Assembly (NCBI GenBank): GCA_963920765.1
Contig: OY987245.1
Coordinates: 10,990,727 to 11,054,726 of the forward strand
DNA: 64,000 nucleotides
Reading direction: 5' to 3'
Source: Ulota crispa
Lineage: Eukaryota; Streptophyta; Bryopsida; Orthotrichales; Orthotrichaceae
Numbering within the stretch: position 1 is the first letter of the stretch; every line of letters begins with the position of its first letter. Positions 10,763 through 21,219 of the stretch are shown in pieces. The notes below the pieces were generated by a model. The model had not been told where the DNA came from. It did no database searches and was given only the letters and a program-made list of their open reading frames with translations. Position numbers and translations under genes: made by a program.

Positions 10763-12045
10763 ATGGCGCAGGGAAGATGCAGTGCAATGTTGACAGTGGC
10801 ACTCCTGCTGGTGAGCGCCGCGGCCGTCGCACAAGCAAGGACTTACCTAGTGGGCGATGCCTCCGGATGGTCCGAGCCCTCCGTCTCCACTTTCTACTCC
10901 ACGTGGGCTGCCAACAAAACTTTCGCTGTCGGTGACACCCTTCGTAAGTCACTACTCACCTCTTCCTATTGCCGATACATGTTATTATTGTTTCGACTGT
11001 GGTCACTCTAGAAGCCCGATCGCCCCTCATTTAGCTCTAGTTGTCCATCTTGCATTCGCCATATCTAGATCTATGTCAATACCTCACATTTATGCGCAAA
11101 GCTCTCATGCTTAAGAGTTCTCCTGATGTCGAAACCCTTACTCTCACCGTCCTCTGTTTTTCTCTTTTGGGTCCCTGCTGTTGTCATATTTGGAATGAAG
11201 TAGTTGTGTGAGCAGTGTTCGGTACTATCGAAGCTATAACGAGGTCTATACCGGTTGGTGTAGAAGACTCGTGTTCCCTGCTGTTGTCATATCTGGAATG
11301 AAGTAGTCGTGTGAGCAGTGTTTGGTACTACCAATGCCATGACGGGGTCTATACCGGTTGGTGTTGAAAACTTGGGTTCTGCTGTTGTCATATTTGGAAG
11401 GAAGTAGTCGTGTGAGCAGTGCCCGGTACTACCAATGCTATGACGAGGTCTATACCGGTTGGTGTACAGACCCTGCGTTAACTGGAATGGGCTTAGATGA
11501 GGTTTGGGTTTTCAGTGCTGTGTTGTGGAACTCACACATTGTTTGTTTGTCTGTTAGCTATAACGAGGGCTATACCGGTCGGTGTAGAAAACTTGGTTTA
11601 AGTGGAATGGGCTGGGCTTAGATGAGGTTGGGGTTTTCAGTGCTGTGTTGTGGTACTCACGCATTGCTTGTTTGTTTGTGTCTGTGATGCAGTGTTCGTG
11701 TACAATAAGGCGGGGCACAATGTGCTTCAAGTAACCCCAACAGATTACACAAACTGCGTGACGACCTCCACCAACCTGCACCAAACAGGAAACGACTCCA
11801 TTGCTCTCGTGAGCGGAGTGAACTCCTTCGTGTGCGGCATTCCCGGGCATTGCCAGGCGGGCCAGAAGCTGAGCGTGACCACCACTGCCACTGCTCCCGT
11901 TCCAGTGGCTGCCCCAACAACTGCTCCAGCACCCCCGAACACTACCGCCCCTGCCAATGCCGCTTCTGTAGGCCATGCGGTGACTCTATTCCAAGTCTTG
12001 ACTGCTGCCATCACGGTGTCCTTGGTTGCATCTCTCTCTGCGTAA
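10763..12045 (+). CDS. Phytocyanin, stellacyanin-like, secreted and GPI-anchored
   Basis: Two exons, 10763-10943 and 11693-12045, joined by a GT-AG intron of 749 bp within codon 61, encode 177 residues. Residues 1-25 are a hydrophobic signal peptide ending AVAQA. Residues 26-121 are a plastocyanin-like domain with copper ligands His69, Cys108, His113 and Gln118 in the spacing C-x4-H-x4-Q. Cys82 and Cys114 should form the usual disulfide. Residues 122-150 are rich in Thr, Pro and Ala like arabinogalactan proteins, and 153-177 form a hydrophobic tail fitting GPI attachment. The protein should act as a small blue-copper electron carrier or wall protein at the cell surface. Gln at the axial position is the stellacyanin state; uclacyanins and plantacyanins usually have Met. 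The ATG at 10763 is chosen because it begins the signal peptide. Family assignment is firm; physiological role is unknown. Confidence 0.92.
11173..11475. repeat. Intronic tandem repeat, about 100-bp unit, three copies
   Basis: Units beginning CCTGCTGTTGTCATATTTGG start near 11173, 11276 and 11377. Each carries GTGTGAGCAGTG and GTCTATACCGGTTGGTGT. All lie inside the phytocyanin intron. Two further partial copies near 11479-11553 and 11600-11686 repeat GAATGGGCTTAGATGAGG and TTTTCAGTGCTGTGTTGTGG, the second running almost to the splice acceptor. The duplication explains most of the intron length. Confidence 0.85.
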
Positions 12046-12202
12046 GCTTAGCAAACAAATACAGGCGGGTTTGGGATTTTCGAGGTTAGCTGGGGAGTAG
12101 CTCATCTAGGGCTCGTATTGTCTGTCGTACACACAGCCGTTGATGGATAGCCAGCTATTGTAGGGGGGTCTGTTGTCTACATGAGCTGTTGCTACACTAT
12201 TT

Positions 12203-12400
12203 TGTTCAACATTTTGAGCTTTGTTTAACATTTCGGGCTTTATTTGACATTTTGGGCCTTGTTTAACATTTTCAGCTTTGTGTAACATTTTGGGCTTATG
12301 GCTAACATTTTGCGAGCTTTGTTCTACATTCTGAGCTTTTGTTTAACAATTTTAGTTTTGTTTAACACTTTGGGTTTTGTTTAACATTTTGGAGCTTTGA
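12203..12400. repeat. Degenerate 20-24-bp tandem repeat 3' of the phytocyanin gene
   Basis: About nine variants of GTTTAACATTTTGGGCTTT follow one another. It begins about 160 bp after the stop codon, so it probably lies in the 3' untranslated region or just past it. The units are diverged, so the array is not recent. Confidence 0.75.
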
Positions 12401-13002
12401 AAGTTCGTATTAAATCTCGGCTTGATGGCCGCATCACCAGTCCATTCTCTGACAGTTTGAAGGTGCAAATATTAGTAAATCCTTGGGTTGGGTGATTTTA
12501 GGTGATTTGTCTATTTGTGTGAAATTTTGCCTGCACAGGCTCGGAGGCTCTGTACTGTAGGCGTATTTCTAGTGCCGTACAGGAATTGGCGGTTTGTACA
12601 GTGGTGTCTTTGCTATAAACAATAGTATATTGTTCGTAAGCAGAGGTGGCAAGGTTGCTTTTCTGGTCTGCCCTATTCTGCACAGAACATCAGGCTTGCT
12701 CCACTGACGCACATACACGTTCTTTCTCCGGCTGGGGCGCTGGGCTAGTGCTAATCCGGATGAGGGTAAGCTTAACTGTAGTCCGGCTATTGCGCTTTGT
12801 ACACCAGCGACAGTGAGCTGGAGTGGGAGGGGATTGTTTTCTGTCTCTCGCCTTGGGCCCCCCGCCGGGCCCGCCAGTTCAGTCCTCCTTGTGTCATTTA
12901 TTTGTGCGACCTACTTCTGGTTGTCACTGTCTGTGCTTCACTTTGTTCGGCAAACCGAAGTATGAAAGAGCCTTTAACTTCCACTACTCCACCGACGTCC
13001 AT
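12401..13002. other. Gene-flanking non-coding region, nothing recognised
   Basis: Moderately GC-rich, element-free sequence downstream of the phytocyanin gene. The open frames at 12797-13044 overlap each other in different frames and show no known protein features. A solo TTAACCCTTCAAGG terminus sits at 13003. Confidence 0.35.
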
Positions 13003-13092
13003 TTAACCCTTCAAGGTCTGAAACGTTTAGATTTGCACCATTAGGGCATCCGCAATGCATCCTGTGGCTTCGGCATTGTACCGCTCTAGGGA

Positions 13093-13345
13093 TTAACCTC
13101 CGAGCGCCCAGGTCATATTCACTCAAATCTATACCTTTGTGTATTTAATCCAAATAAAAATATTATCTAAGTAGTGTCAAATAGTTTGAATTTTTTTTGA
13201 GTGGTAGTAGATACATGCCTAAAGATACATGAAAAAGTACAAGTGCTTTGACTTAACCATTAAGAAGAGGATAAGAGTCAGATGTGAACATTTTTCAAAA
13301 TTGAGCGCCCCATCCCATTTTGAAATCCTAGGGTGCTCACAGCCT
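13093..13345. mobile_element. Decayed TTAA-family MITE
   Basis: The left end TTAACCTCCGAGCGCCCAGG fits the GCGCCC subgroup (compare 9819 and 51912). The right end CCTAGGGTGCTCACAG is a diverged complement and the right TTAA has decayed to CTTA. This is an older copy than its neighbours. Confidence 0.5.
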
Positions 13346-13688
13346 TAGTATGCAAAGGTGTCAAATTGGCATTTTGGATCAACTTGCTTGTGCTTGGAAG
13401 GGTCTCAGGTACTTTTTCTCGTGACCAAATCTGCACCAAGCCTCCATGCATCAAAACAACTCTTTGTCATAAATTGATGTGAACTGGCCTTGCATTGGGG
13501 CACTTTGGATGGGAAAAAAGCCGGCATTCCAAGCGTCTTGTGGAATAGCCTGGTGTTTGCTAGGATTGTTTGCAGGGTCTACATTGCAAATGCCCTTTCT
13601 ACATTTGAGATCAACGAAGAACTTGGAATACAAATCAATGTAAGGTAGGAACACTTATCACCAACATTGTACCTAATGGCGTCATTCT

Positions 13689-14253
13689 TTAACCCTTAAA
13701 CGTCGGGTTGGTCATTGTGACTAGCCCGGCTACAATTCTCTCATTGTTGAGAGCAAGTGCCCACCCTATCAAACTATTCCCTGAAGTTGCAAAAGTTAAC
13801 CCTTAAAGGACCAAGATACTATATTACATACTATGTACGTTGCTGTATAATTGGTATTTGCTACCAACAAAAAGTTTTAATATGGGATCTTGACTGCCTC
13901 ACTAGAACAACATTGATCTATATTCTAACTTCTTTGTTGATCTCAAATGTAATAAAGGTATGGATGCACTCCAAATACAAGAAAATACTTCGTATTGTAC
14001 TAGCCGCAAAGGGTTGCTTGGTCGTTCAAGGGTTAACAGTGCATGGTGCCCTCATGAAAATGGCACCGTGACTAGCTCGGCTATAGTTCTCTCACTGTTG
14101 AGAGCAAGTGCCCACCCTATCAAACTGGCGGCCCATGTGTGTATGGTCACTTCTGCAAAAACATCAAACTAAAACTGCTTTTTTGTGTGTGAAGCACAAT
14201 GTTTTTTTGAGGCTAGCGTATGATATACGTCTGCCTCGATGTTTAAGGGTTAA
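13689..14253. mobile_element. TTAA-family MITE, middle layer of a triple nest
   Basis: Ends CCCTTAAACGTCGGG and CCTCGATGTTTAAGGG lie between TTAA sites. It is related to the elements at 17216 and 31991. A 60-bp segment around GAGAGCAAGTGCCCACCC occurs twice in direct orientation (about 13715 and 14065), on either side of the inner insertion. Confidence 0.75.
13796..14036. mobile_element. TTAA-family MITE, innermost of a triple nest
   Basis: Ends CCCTTAAAGGACCAAG and CTTGGTCGTTCAAGGG are inverted and flanked by TTAA. The related element at 31991-32354 lacks it and reads GCAAAAGTCAACAGTGC across the equivalent point, showing that only TTAA was duplicated. Confidence 0.8.
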
Positions 14254-14543
14254 ACATGGTAGTCATTCTAGAACTCAAATCTAGGTTTACCATAGATAAC
14301 TTATCATCTTGGTCAATAGCAATAAGCTATCTATGGTATACCTAGATTTAAGTTCTAGAATTGCTACTATGTGTAGAGAATGATGCCATTAGGTACAATG
14401 TTGGTAATGATTGCTCTTACCTTAGTTCTAGTGAGCTTTTTAAGATCCCAAATTAAAACTTCTTGTTGGTAGCAATGCCAATTGTATGGCAACACATACA
14501 TTATGCCCTATGGTTGTTTAAGGGTTGTCACAAGTACTAGACT

Positions 14544-14651
14544 ATTGATTAATCATAACATTTACATGGGAAGAGTCCTTTATTAACAAGATAGAATGTT
14601 GATTAATCATAACATTTACATGGGAAGAGTCCTTTATTAACAAGATACTAT
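14544..14651. repeat. Exact 54-bp tandem duplication
   Basis: Two successive copies of a 54-bp unit containing AACATTTACATGGGAAGAGT are essentially identical, so the duplication is recent. Because 54 is divisible by three, the minus-strand frame through it shows an 18-residue repeat, but there is no evidence that it is translated. Confidence 0.85.
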
Positions 14652-14679
14652 GGAGCGCTCTCAAGGTGTCCTTGCATGT

Positions 14680-14862
14680 GAGGGGGGTGGGGGTGAAGCT
14701 CACCAATAAGCGGTTAGATGGGAGTCCCAAAAAATTGGGATCTCCATTTGATTAACTCTTGAATGCCAAGAGGCACTAGATTCTAGTAGTTTTTACATTA
14801 GAATTTGGTACCTCAAGCATTTAGCGGTTATTTATTGGTGAGCTTCAACCCCCACCCTCCTC
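14680..14862. repeat. Inverted repeat around GGGTGGGGGTGAAGCTCACC
   Basis: GGGGGTGAAGCTCACCAATA near 14690 pairs with TTATTGGTGAGCTTCAACCC near 14831-14850. It is probably a small foldback element whose ends I could not fix. Confidence 0.5.
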
Positions 14863-15035
14863 ACATGGAAGGATGCCCTAAGAGTAACCTCAATGGTTGT
14901 GTAGTATGTGTGAGTATTGAATAAGACAAATACTGTTGGAATTTTGGGCTCTTGTGTATGAAGTGGAGATTTGGGGTCAAGGGACCCAAATGGTAAATTA
15001 GCTAGACAAGGAACTTGTGCTACTAGCTTAGGGAG

Positions 15036-15837
15036 AACACCATATTCATTAAATTGGGAAAACCAGATTCCCAAGTTGTACCGTAATGGTTGGTTTAAGT
15101 TGGTCAACTTAATCCCAAAATGTTACAAAATTCCCAATTTAACCCCTAAAGGACCAACTATCCCCTCGGGGGACAAATGGATTTCGGGCATGTACCTACA
15201 GCTAATTTACTTTTTGTGATTTTTTGAAACTTTTATTGAAGGTGAGGAATTCAAATATCTATGTGGGCATCTTATCTTGTCTTCCTTTTGAAGAAGTTAA
15301 AAATGAATTTCCAAAAACGGGCAAGATCGCGCAATCCAAAACTTCTTTACAAATTGCATTTAAAAAAAACAAAAATATGAAATAGGTTCTTTAGACTTAT
15401 GTATACATAGGGAGTGTTGAATCATTCAATTTTGATTGTTGAGATGAAAGTTATGAGAGTAGGTGTGGTTTTTCTTCAAACCACACCTACCCACAAACAA
15501 AAACTTCTCATAACAATCAATATTGAATGATTCAAAGCTCCCTATGTATACATAAGTTTAAAGAACCTATTTCGTATTTTTGTTTTTTCTAAATACAATT
15601 TTTAAAGAAATATTTGGGTTGCCCGATCTCGCCCATTTTTGGAAATTCATTTTTATCTTCTTCAATAAGTGTCAAAAGGAAGAAAAGATAAGATGCCCAC
15701 ATAGATATTTGAATTCCACTCCTTCAGTAAAAGTTTCAAAAAATCACAAAAAATAAATTAGATGTAGGTACATGCCCAAAATCCATTTGTCCCCCAAAAA
15801 GGGGCTTGGTCCTTTAGGAGTTAATGAATATGGTGTT
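15036..15837. mobile_element. 4-bp-duplication MITE (AACACCATATT ends) split by a TTAA element
   Basis: The left end AACACCATATTCATTAAATT and right end ATGAATATGGTGTT are inverted and flanked by an exact 4-bp repeat GGAG (15032-15035 and 15838-15841). Its right arm is interrupted within CCCAATTTAATGAATATG by the element at 15139-15824. The uninterrupted equivalent is seen at 42640-42665. Confidence 0.8.
15139..15824. mobile_element. TTAA-family foldback element, symmetric type
   Basis: Ends CCCCTAAAGGACCAA and TTGGTCCTTTAGGAG lie between TTAA sites. Almost the whole 686 bp is one long inverted repeat, with arms meeting near 15480 at AAACCACACCTACC. A closely similar copy lies at 22233-22813. 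No coding capacity. Confidence 0.85.
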
Positions 15838-16067
15838 GGAGGCAAAATGTTGCTTTAATGCTCTTGATCCATATTTCTTACTTCACTTTGTGTGTCCAGC
15901 AATAAGTTGCAAAATATTACTTCAATGCTTTTGGTTGACATGTACCTATTTCCCTATTCTCATTGGGTCCCTATTTCCATGTCCACCTTTATTTTGAAGT
16001 TTATGTGACTACATGGGGTATCCATTGAGGCTAATATAAGAGCATTTAGAAGCTCATTTGTGCCCTA

Positions 16068-17121
16068 AGGTAGGTCCATAAACTGACCATTTAACCCCTA
16101 AAACTCTTTGTGTTTAGAGGCCCAAAATTGCTTCAAAATACTAGTCCCCAAATCAGGGTCAAAATCTTCATTGAAACTTATTTTTTAACAAATCCAACCG
16201 TAGGATCCTTTGGTTGACTTGCACAAGTACATTGTTCCAAAATTTCAAAATGAATATCCCCATCAAATGCAAGATCAATGTGCCTAAACTTCAAAATGTA
16301 GGTTTTCCTAGTCCTTCCAAAAGGTGAAGTTTTGATTTTCAAACTGTTTAGAAAAAAACACATATGTTGTATTTCTTGTGCAATTTTTGCAATATGTCGG
16401 AAAATGGGTTGAAAGCATACATAAAAAAATTAACCAAAAAAAAATTGGATTCATTTTTACAAAAATTGTAAAGTGAAAGGTATTGATGAATGAAAGATAT
16501 AACTAATATGCTAATAAGTTTTGGAAGAATTTGAAAACTGTTAATCCCAATGGTGAAAATGCTCTAATAGACAATTAGTAACTTTATTTTTCATTTTCAT
16601 TTGTAATTTTTCAAAATTGAGAGTAAAAAATAACTTTATATGTTTTTTCTATCCTCTTCCTACCTTCATTGCCCGCAAAAGAAAACTCCTTGTAACTCTT
16701 ACCTCATTATTTGGAATTGAGTGGTTCTATTTATTTTGAGTAGGTATCAATCTATAAAATTCTATAAAAAATAAAAATATATTTAGAATATATTTTTTGC
16801 TGCCCAATTTGACATTGAAATTGAAAAAACCTTATAACTTTTGCAATACTTATCAAAATGACTTGAAATAAAGCTTCACATGTAGATTATGATGAGTAGC
16901 ATCCATCCTAAAAATTTCATGTAAAATTCCAAATTATGAAGTCAATAGAACCTGCCCGAGTTCTCATAAAGCCCAAAGTGGGCTCCTTGGGCCTTTAGGG
17001 GTTAAGCCTACCTAACTCATCAATGATAGCAAATCATTAATACATATATGAAAGGAACATATCACTGATTCCCAAATTGGGAACACATTTAGAACATGGT
17101 TGCTTTTAGAACCTCCTACCT
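16068..17121. mobile_element. TA-flanked MITE with an inserted TTAA element
   Basis: Left end AGGTAGGTCCATAAACTGAC and right end AGAACCTCCTACCT lie between TA dinucleotides. After 23 bp the element is interrupted by a 915-bp TTAA element. The uninterrupted sister copy is at 29019-29154, which makes this pair a direct test of the target duplication. Confidence 0.85.
16091..17005. mobile_element. TTAA-family element, type shared with 46673-47892
   Basis: Ends CCCCTAAAACTC and GGGCCTTTAGGGG lie between TTAA sites. The 915-bp interior is the reverse complement of most of 46673-47892, sharing AAAACTTCACCTTTTGGAAG in opposite orientation. A 61-codon open frame is conserved between the two copies, but it has no recognisable domain and is probably incidental. 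Confidence 0.85.
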
Positions 17122-17215
17122 TATTGGTAGACTAGATTGAGTATGAAATTTAGTTTCTTTTGGTTGAATATTATTGTGAAACATTTCTACAAACTTAAAT
17201 TTCTATCATTGATTA

Positions 17216-17586
17216 TTAACCCTCAAATGCCAAGGCCCATAGTCATGGACCCTGCACTATATAGTTACAATGCACAGGCTGTGCCTAGCTTATAGTATTG
17301 CTTCAAAAAGTGGGAAAATTCAATAGTGCATGTTGCCCACATAAAATTTGTAAGAAGGGCAAGAGGGGACTTATCAACCATGGTTGTGAATGTTCTCACA
17401 AATTTCAGTTTTGAAAAACATGAGGACTTCCAATCAATCCAATTATGGCACTCAATGATGAAGAACCTTGCAATGACCTCTTTCAAAAAAAAATTGAATA
17501 AAAAAAAGTTTTTTTTCCAACACCTAGACTGTTTTTTTTTTGCACCGAAAGGACGAGAATCGTCCTCTTCGACCTTTAGGGGTTAA
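17216..17586. mobile_element. TTAA-family MITE
   Basis: Ends CCCTCAAATGCCAAGG and TCGACCTTTAGGGG are weakly inverted and flanked by TTAA. The interior shares TTTGTAAGAAGGGCA with the element at 31991 and the middle-layer element at 13689. Confidence 0.7.
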
Positions 17587-17902
17587 GCTTAGAGTACAAC
17601 ACTTTTCAGTTTTCACTTGTTCAGCATTTTTGGGAGCTGATCCAGTGGAGAGAGAAGAAGCGGTCAGGATGTTAATGAAAAAAGCCTTTCTCGAGGTGCT
17701 TTCTTGAAGCTGGTCAAAGCTGTGTTGAAACGTAAACGTTGCTTACAAAAAATCTACAGCGTTTTGAGTTGCCCTTATGCTTGTGAACATAACTACCGAA
17801 ATCACAGAGTGGTGTTACTACCGTAACGCAACTTCTAACATTGCGGAGTGGTGTTACTTTCAATAACGTAAGATTTTTTTCAAGCGGCGTTTACGTTGGG
17901 TA

Positions 17903-18004
17903 AGCGCCTTGTGCGCGGAGATTCTGACAATTAAGCCACTGGAACTCAAGCTTTGCCGTCGTTACTAGTGGCTTAATTGTTAGAATCACTGCGCACAAGG
18001 CGCT
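17903..18004. mobile_element. TA-flanked GC-rich hairpin
   Basis: AGCGCCTTGTGCGC on the left and GCGCACAAGGCGCT on the right form an inverted repeat between TA dinucleotides. The arms extend through GACAATTAAGCCACT. Its family is not otherwise seen in the window. Just upstream, 17770-17870 has two diverged copies of GAGTGGTGTTACT. Confidence 0.65.
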
Positions 18005-18082
18005 TACACTACACTTAATTGTGGCGTTCCCTTTGGAAGAGAGCATCGTGACGGTCGAGTGAATAGGAGCAAATTAACGGTA

Positions 18083-19011
18083 TTAACCCCTAAAGGACCA
18101 TCAGGGATAGGTTGGACTTTGGGCATGTACCTATGGCTAAACTATTGTGTGTGATTTTTTGAAACTTTTATGGAAGGTGGGGATTTCAAAGATCTACGTG
18201 GGCATCTAATTTTTTCTTCATTTTGACATTTGACGAAGAAGTTATGCATGAATTTATGAAAATTTGGGAGGACTGCCCATCCAAGCTACCCAAAAACTTC
18301 TTTACAATTTACGTTTTTTTCAAATACAAATTTGAAATTGGTTCTTTAGATTTTCTAATTCATGAGAAGCTTTGAATCATTCAATTTCAATCAATGACAT
18401 GAAAGTTATGAGGAGTTTTTATTTGCGGGCAGTTACGGAATCTCTACTCTAAAATAAACTTTGAAGTCCTTTATTTTACTCAATTTTCAATATTTTGAAA
18501 AAAAAAGTTAAACTAAAGGAAGTAGATTATTGATCACAACATTATCACAGTTGGGATTAGCATTTTTCATTTCCATAATTAAATTCTTAACAATTTAGTA
18601 TTTTGACTCATTCTCTACTTCTTTTTACTTTCTATTTTTTCCCATGTCTTGGAAAGTGCCAATTGATTTGGAAATTCTACCACACATACGTAACTTGATC
18701 TCCTACAAGGAAAAAAATAAAGCTCAACTTTAGGTAGAGCAATTTATTTGTTATAAGAGTGGTCAAAGGCTTCTGAAATTTTTTGGGCAGCATGGAATAA
18801 ACTTTTTTTTTCACTTTGGATGTAAATATCTCACTCCTCTCCATTTGGAACAAGCTGATTTTTTTCCCACAAGTACCTCTTCTAGTCTAGGGCAAGACCC
18901 TATGATTGGATTCCCCAAAAACAACACGCAAAATCCCTTTTTTCTAAACCTCCTAGAAGTGGCAGTTTTTAGTGATTTTGGTAGAAATATGGCTTGCTAC
19001 TTAGGGGTTAA
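18083..19011 (-). mobile_element. TTAA-family element, asymmetric type, inverted copy
   Basis: Its left half matches the A half found in symmetric copies (compare 15139) and its right half is the B half seen at the left of 19008. It therefore carries two different ends. It shares TTAA 19008-19011 with the next element, which lies in the opposite orientation. Confidence 0.75.
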
Positions 19012-19945
19012 CCCCTAAACGCCCAAGCCCTTTTTTCTGTGAAAGTCACTCAAAGCTGCCACTTTTGGGGAATGAGTAGAAAGGTAGGAAAACATGTTTT
19101 ATTGGAAAATCCAACCATAGGATCTTGCCCTAGACTATGGCAGGTACTTGTGAAAAAAAAATCAGCTCATTCTAAATGTAAATGAGTGAGATATTCACAT
19201 ATGATGTCAAAAAAGAATTTTTTTCCCTGCTGCCCAAAAAATTCAAAAGCCTTTGACCTCTCCTATATCAAAAAATTTGCTCTACTCAAAGTTGAAGTTT
19301 ATTATTCCCATGTATAAGACCAAGTTAAATAAGTGTGGGAGATTTTTCAAATGAATTGGAGATGTGATACATACTTTGTAAAATATTACAATGCCGGAAG
19401 GCCATGAAATTTGCATATACACTAGGCAAACTTGGAGGATTTATGTAACATTGAGAAATTTGAATAATTTTGATCCAAATGGTGAAAACCAAGGAATCTT
19501 AGTCTACTACAACTTGGAAAAAAAAAGTAAAAGAAAAACTCAAGGACCAAATTTTACAAGGGGCAAAAGGAATGGAGGTTTGGGAATCCCATGCCTATCC
19601 AAAAACCAAAACTTCTCACTCATAAATCAAAATTGAATGATTCAAAGCTTCCCAAATTTGTAAAAATCTGAAGAATCAATTTCAGATTTTTAATTTTGAA
19701 AGAAAATAATTTTAAAGAAGTTTTTTGGGCTACTTGGATTGCCTACACTCCCATGTTGTTCAGATTTTCATTCATAATTTCTTCAAAAAATATCTAAATA
19801 AAGAAAGAATTAGATGTGCACGTACATCTTTGAATTCCCCACAATCCTCAAAAATTTCAAAACAATTATAAAAACTGATTTAGTCACAGGTACATGCCCG
19901 AGGTCCATTTGCCCCCAAGGGGACACTTGGGCCTTTAGGGGTTAA
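19008..19945 (+). mobile_element. TTAA-family element, asymmetric type
   Basis: Ends CCCCTAAACGCCCAAGCC and TTGGGCCTTTAGGGG lie between TTAA sites. It contains the intact segment GTGAAAGTCACTCAAAG near 19039, which is the empty equivalent of the CACTA insertion point at 48968. Related copies are at 48930 and 59178. Confidence 0.8.
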
Positions 19946-20538
19946 AGCAGTTCAGTTTGCCCGGGATGCCAGAATCAAACTATGCGGTGAATCCTCCAAG
20001 CAGAGCTGGCTTAACTCTAGGGGTAAAGCTCTTAAAGATTCCGGAATCTTTTGTTCACTTGAGTCCCTTTGGAATACTGGAGAGTCACTCCTTTTTTTTT
20101 GTTTGTTTCTTCCCTTGTTTTCTTCAAACGACAAAATTAGGGGGTTTCAAACATAAAATCTAGCCTTTGAACTTCTCACCTCACAGGATCTTTGTTCACT
20201 TGAATTGTTTTCTTTCCCTTGCACACGCAAAGTCTGAGACACCTCTGAGTTTGCGGAAGTTTCTGTAAAAGAAGTTTTGGGGTTTGAGGAAGTAGGTGAA
20301 TAAGCCCCGCAAAGCCACAAAAGTGAGTTTCTGAAGTTCACTCCTTATGTGTATCACGTTAGGAGTGAAGTCCAGAGGTGAGTTACCTTGCGGTTCACTA
20401 GTGAATTTACAAAGCTGAATCGCAACATGAATCACCTAAAAAAGTTGATGTTTGAAGCCCCCTATTGTCTTCCAATTTAACAACCTGCATTACAAGGTTA
20501 ACGGACATAGATAGAGGTTGTCTAGCCAACAAAACCTA
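19946..20538. other. Non-coding stretch, nothing recognised
   Basis: Slightly richer in C and G than the surroundings. Open frames on both strands overlap one another and carry no recognisable features. Confidence 0.35.
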
Positions 20539-20810
20539 TACTAAATATTGCGATTAGGTTGCTCCACACTAATTTTTTGACATTTTACACTATATAAATA
20601 TTTACTCTTGCTACAATAGTTATTGTAATAAACTGTTTTTAGTGGGCTTGACAACAACAATGATGTTTTGGAAAAACAAATTAGTTTCTTTCATGACGTA
20701 AATCCTATGAAATTCAAAAATCTAAAGAGTTGCATGCTCCTCCAAGTGGCCAAACAATGGGTCATGATTTAACTTTCCAAAGTAAGGCAACCTAAATGTA
20801 GTAATCCATG
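20539..20810 (-). mobile_element. TA-flanked MITE of the GCATTTAGGTTGCC family, copy 2
   Basis: The left end TACTAAATATTGCGATTAGG and right end CCTAAATGTAGTAATCCATG (the inverted counterpart) lie between TA dinucleotides. It includes the family tract ATATAAATATTTACT. Confidence 0.7.
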
Positions 20811-21219
20811 TAATTGTTTTTGGAGTACCTGGTATCACATGGCACCAGCTCTACAAGCCCAAATTCAAACTCCATATCATTATTTTGTGAAAATAAATAC
20901 AAAAGAATGCTAGAATGTTTAATGTCAAGTAATGGTTGGAACTAAGGGCCTCCTTCCATGTGAGGGAGTGGAGTAGATTCATAAAAGTAGGACTAGTTGT
21001 GGGTGGAAGATCCCAATTCAAAGTCACTGATTATTGCTTTTAGCACTTCCATATGGAAAAGGAGGTGTAAATAGTCTTCATTAGTGATCAGCAGAAACAA
21101 GAAAGAAAGAAAATTGAAACTAAATAATGAATGATACATCAATGACTTTCCACCAAACATACTTGACCTTGAAGGTGCTTCCATGAGCAATGTTGGGAGA
21201 ACTAATGTTATCTAGTCAT

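Larger units (their letters stand above)
13643..14422. mobile_element. TA-flanked MITE hosting two nested TTAA elements
   Basis: The left end AGGTAGGAACACTTATC and the right end reading AGGTAAGAGCAATCATT in reverse are flanked by TA. The first 46 bp of the left arm pair with 14377-14422, sharing ACCAACATTGTACCTAATGG. The left arm is cut by the element at 13689-14253. The remaining interior at 14254-14372 is itself a near-perfect hairpin around AACTCAAATCTAGG. Confidence 0.75.

Noticed and set aside
11554..12014. Minus-strand open frames of 89-140 residues opposite phytocyanin exon 2
   Set aside because: They are antisense shadows of a GC-rich coding exon.
16178..16363. A conserved 61-residue protein also found at 47303-47488
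   Set aside because: Conservation follows from both lying in copies of the same transposon; there is no domain and the frame is short.
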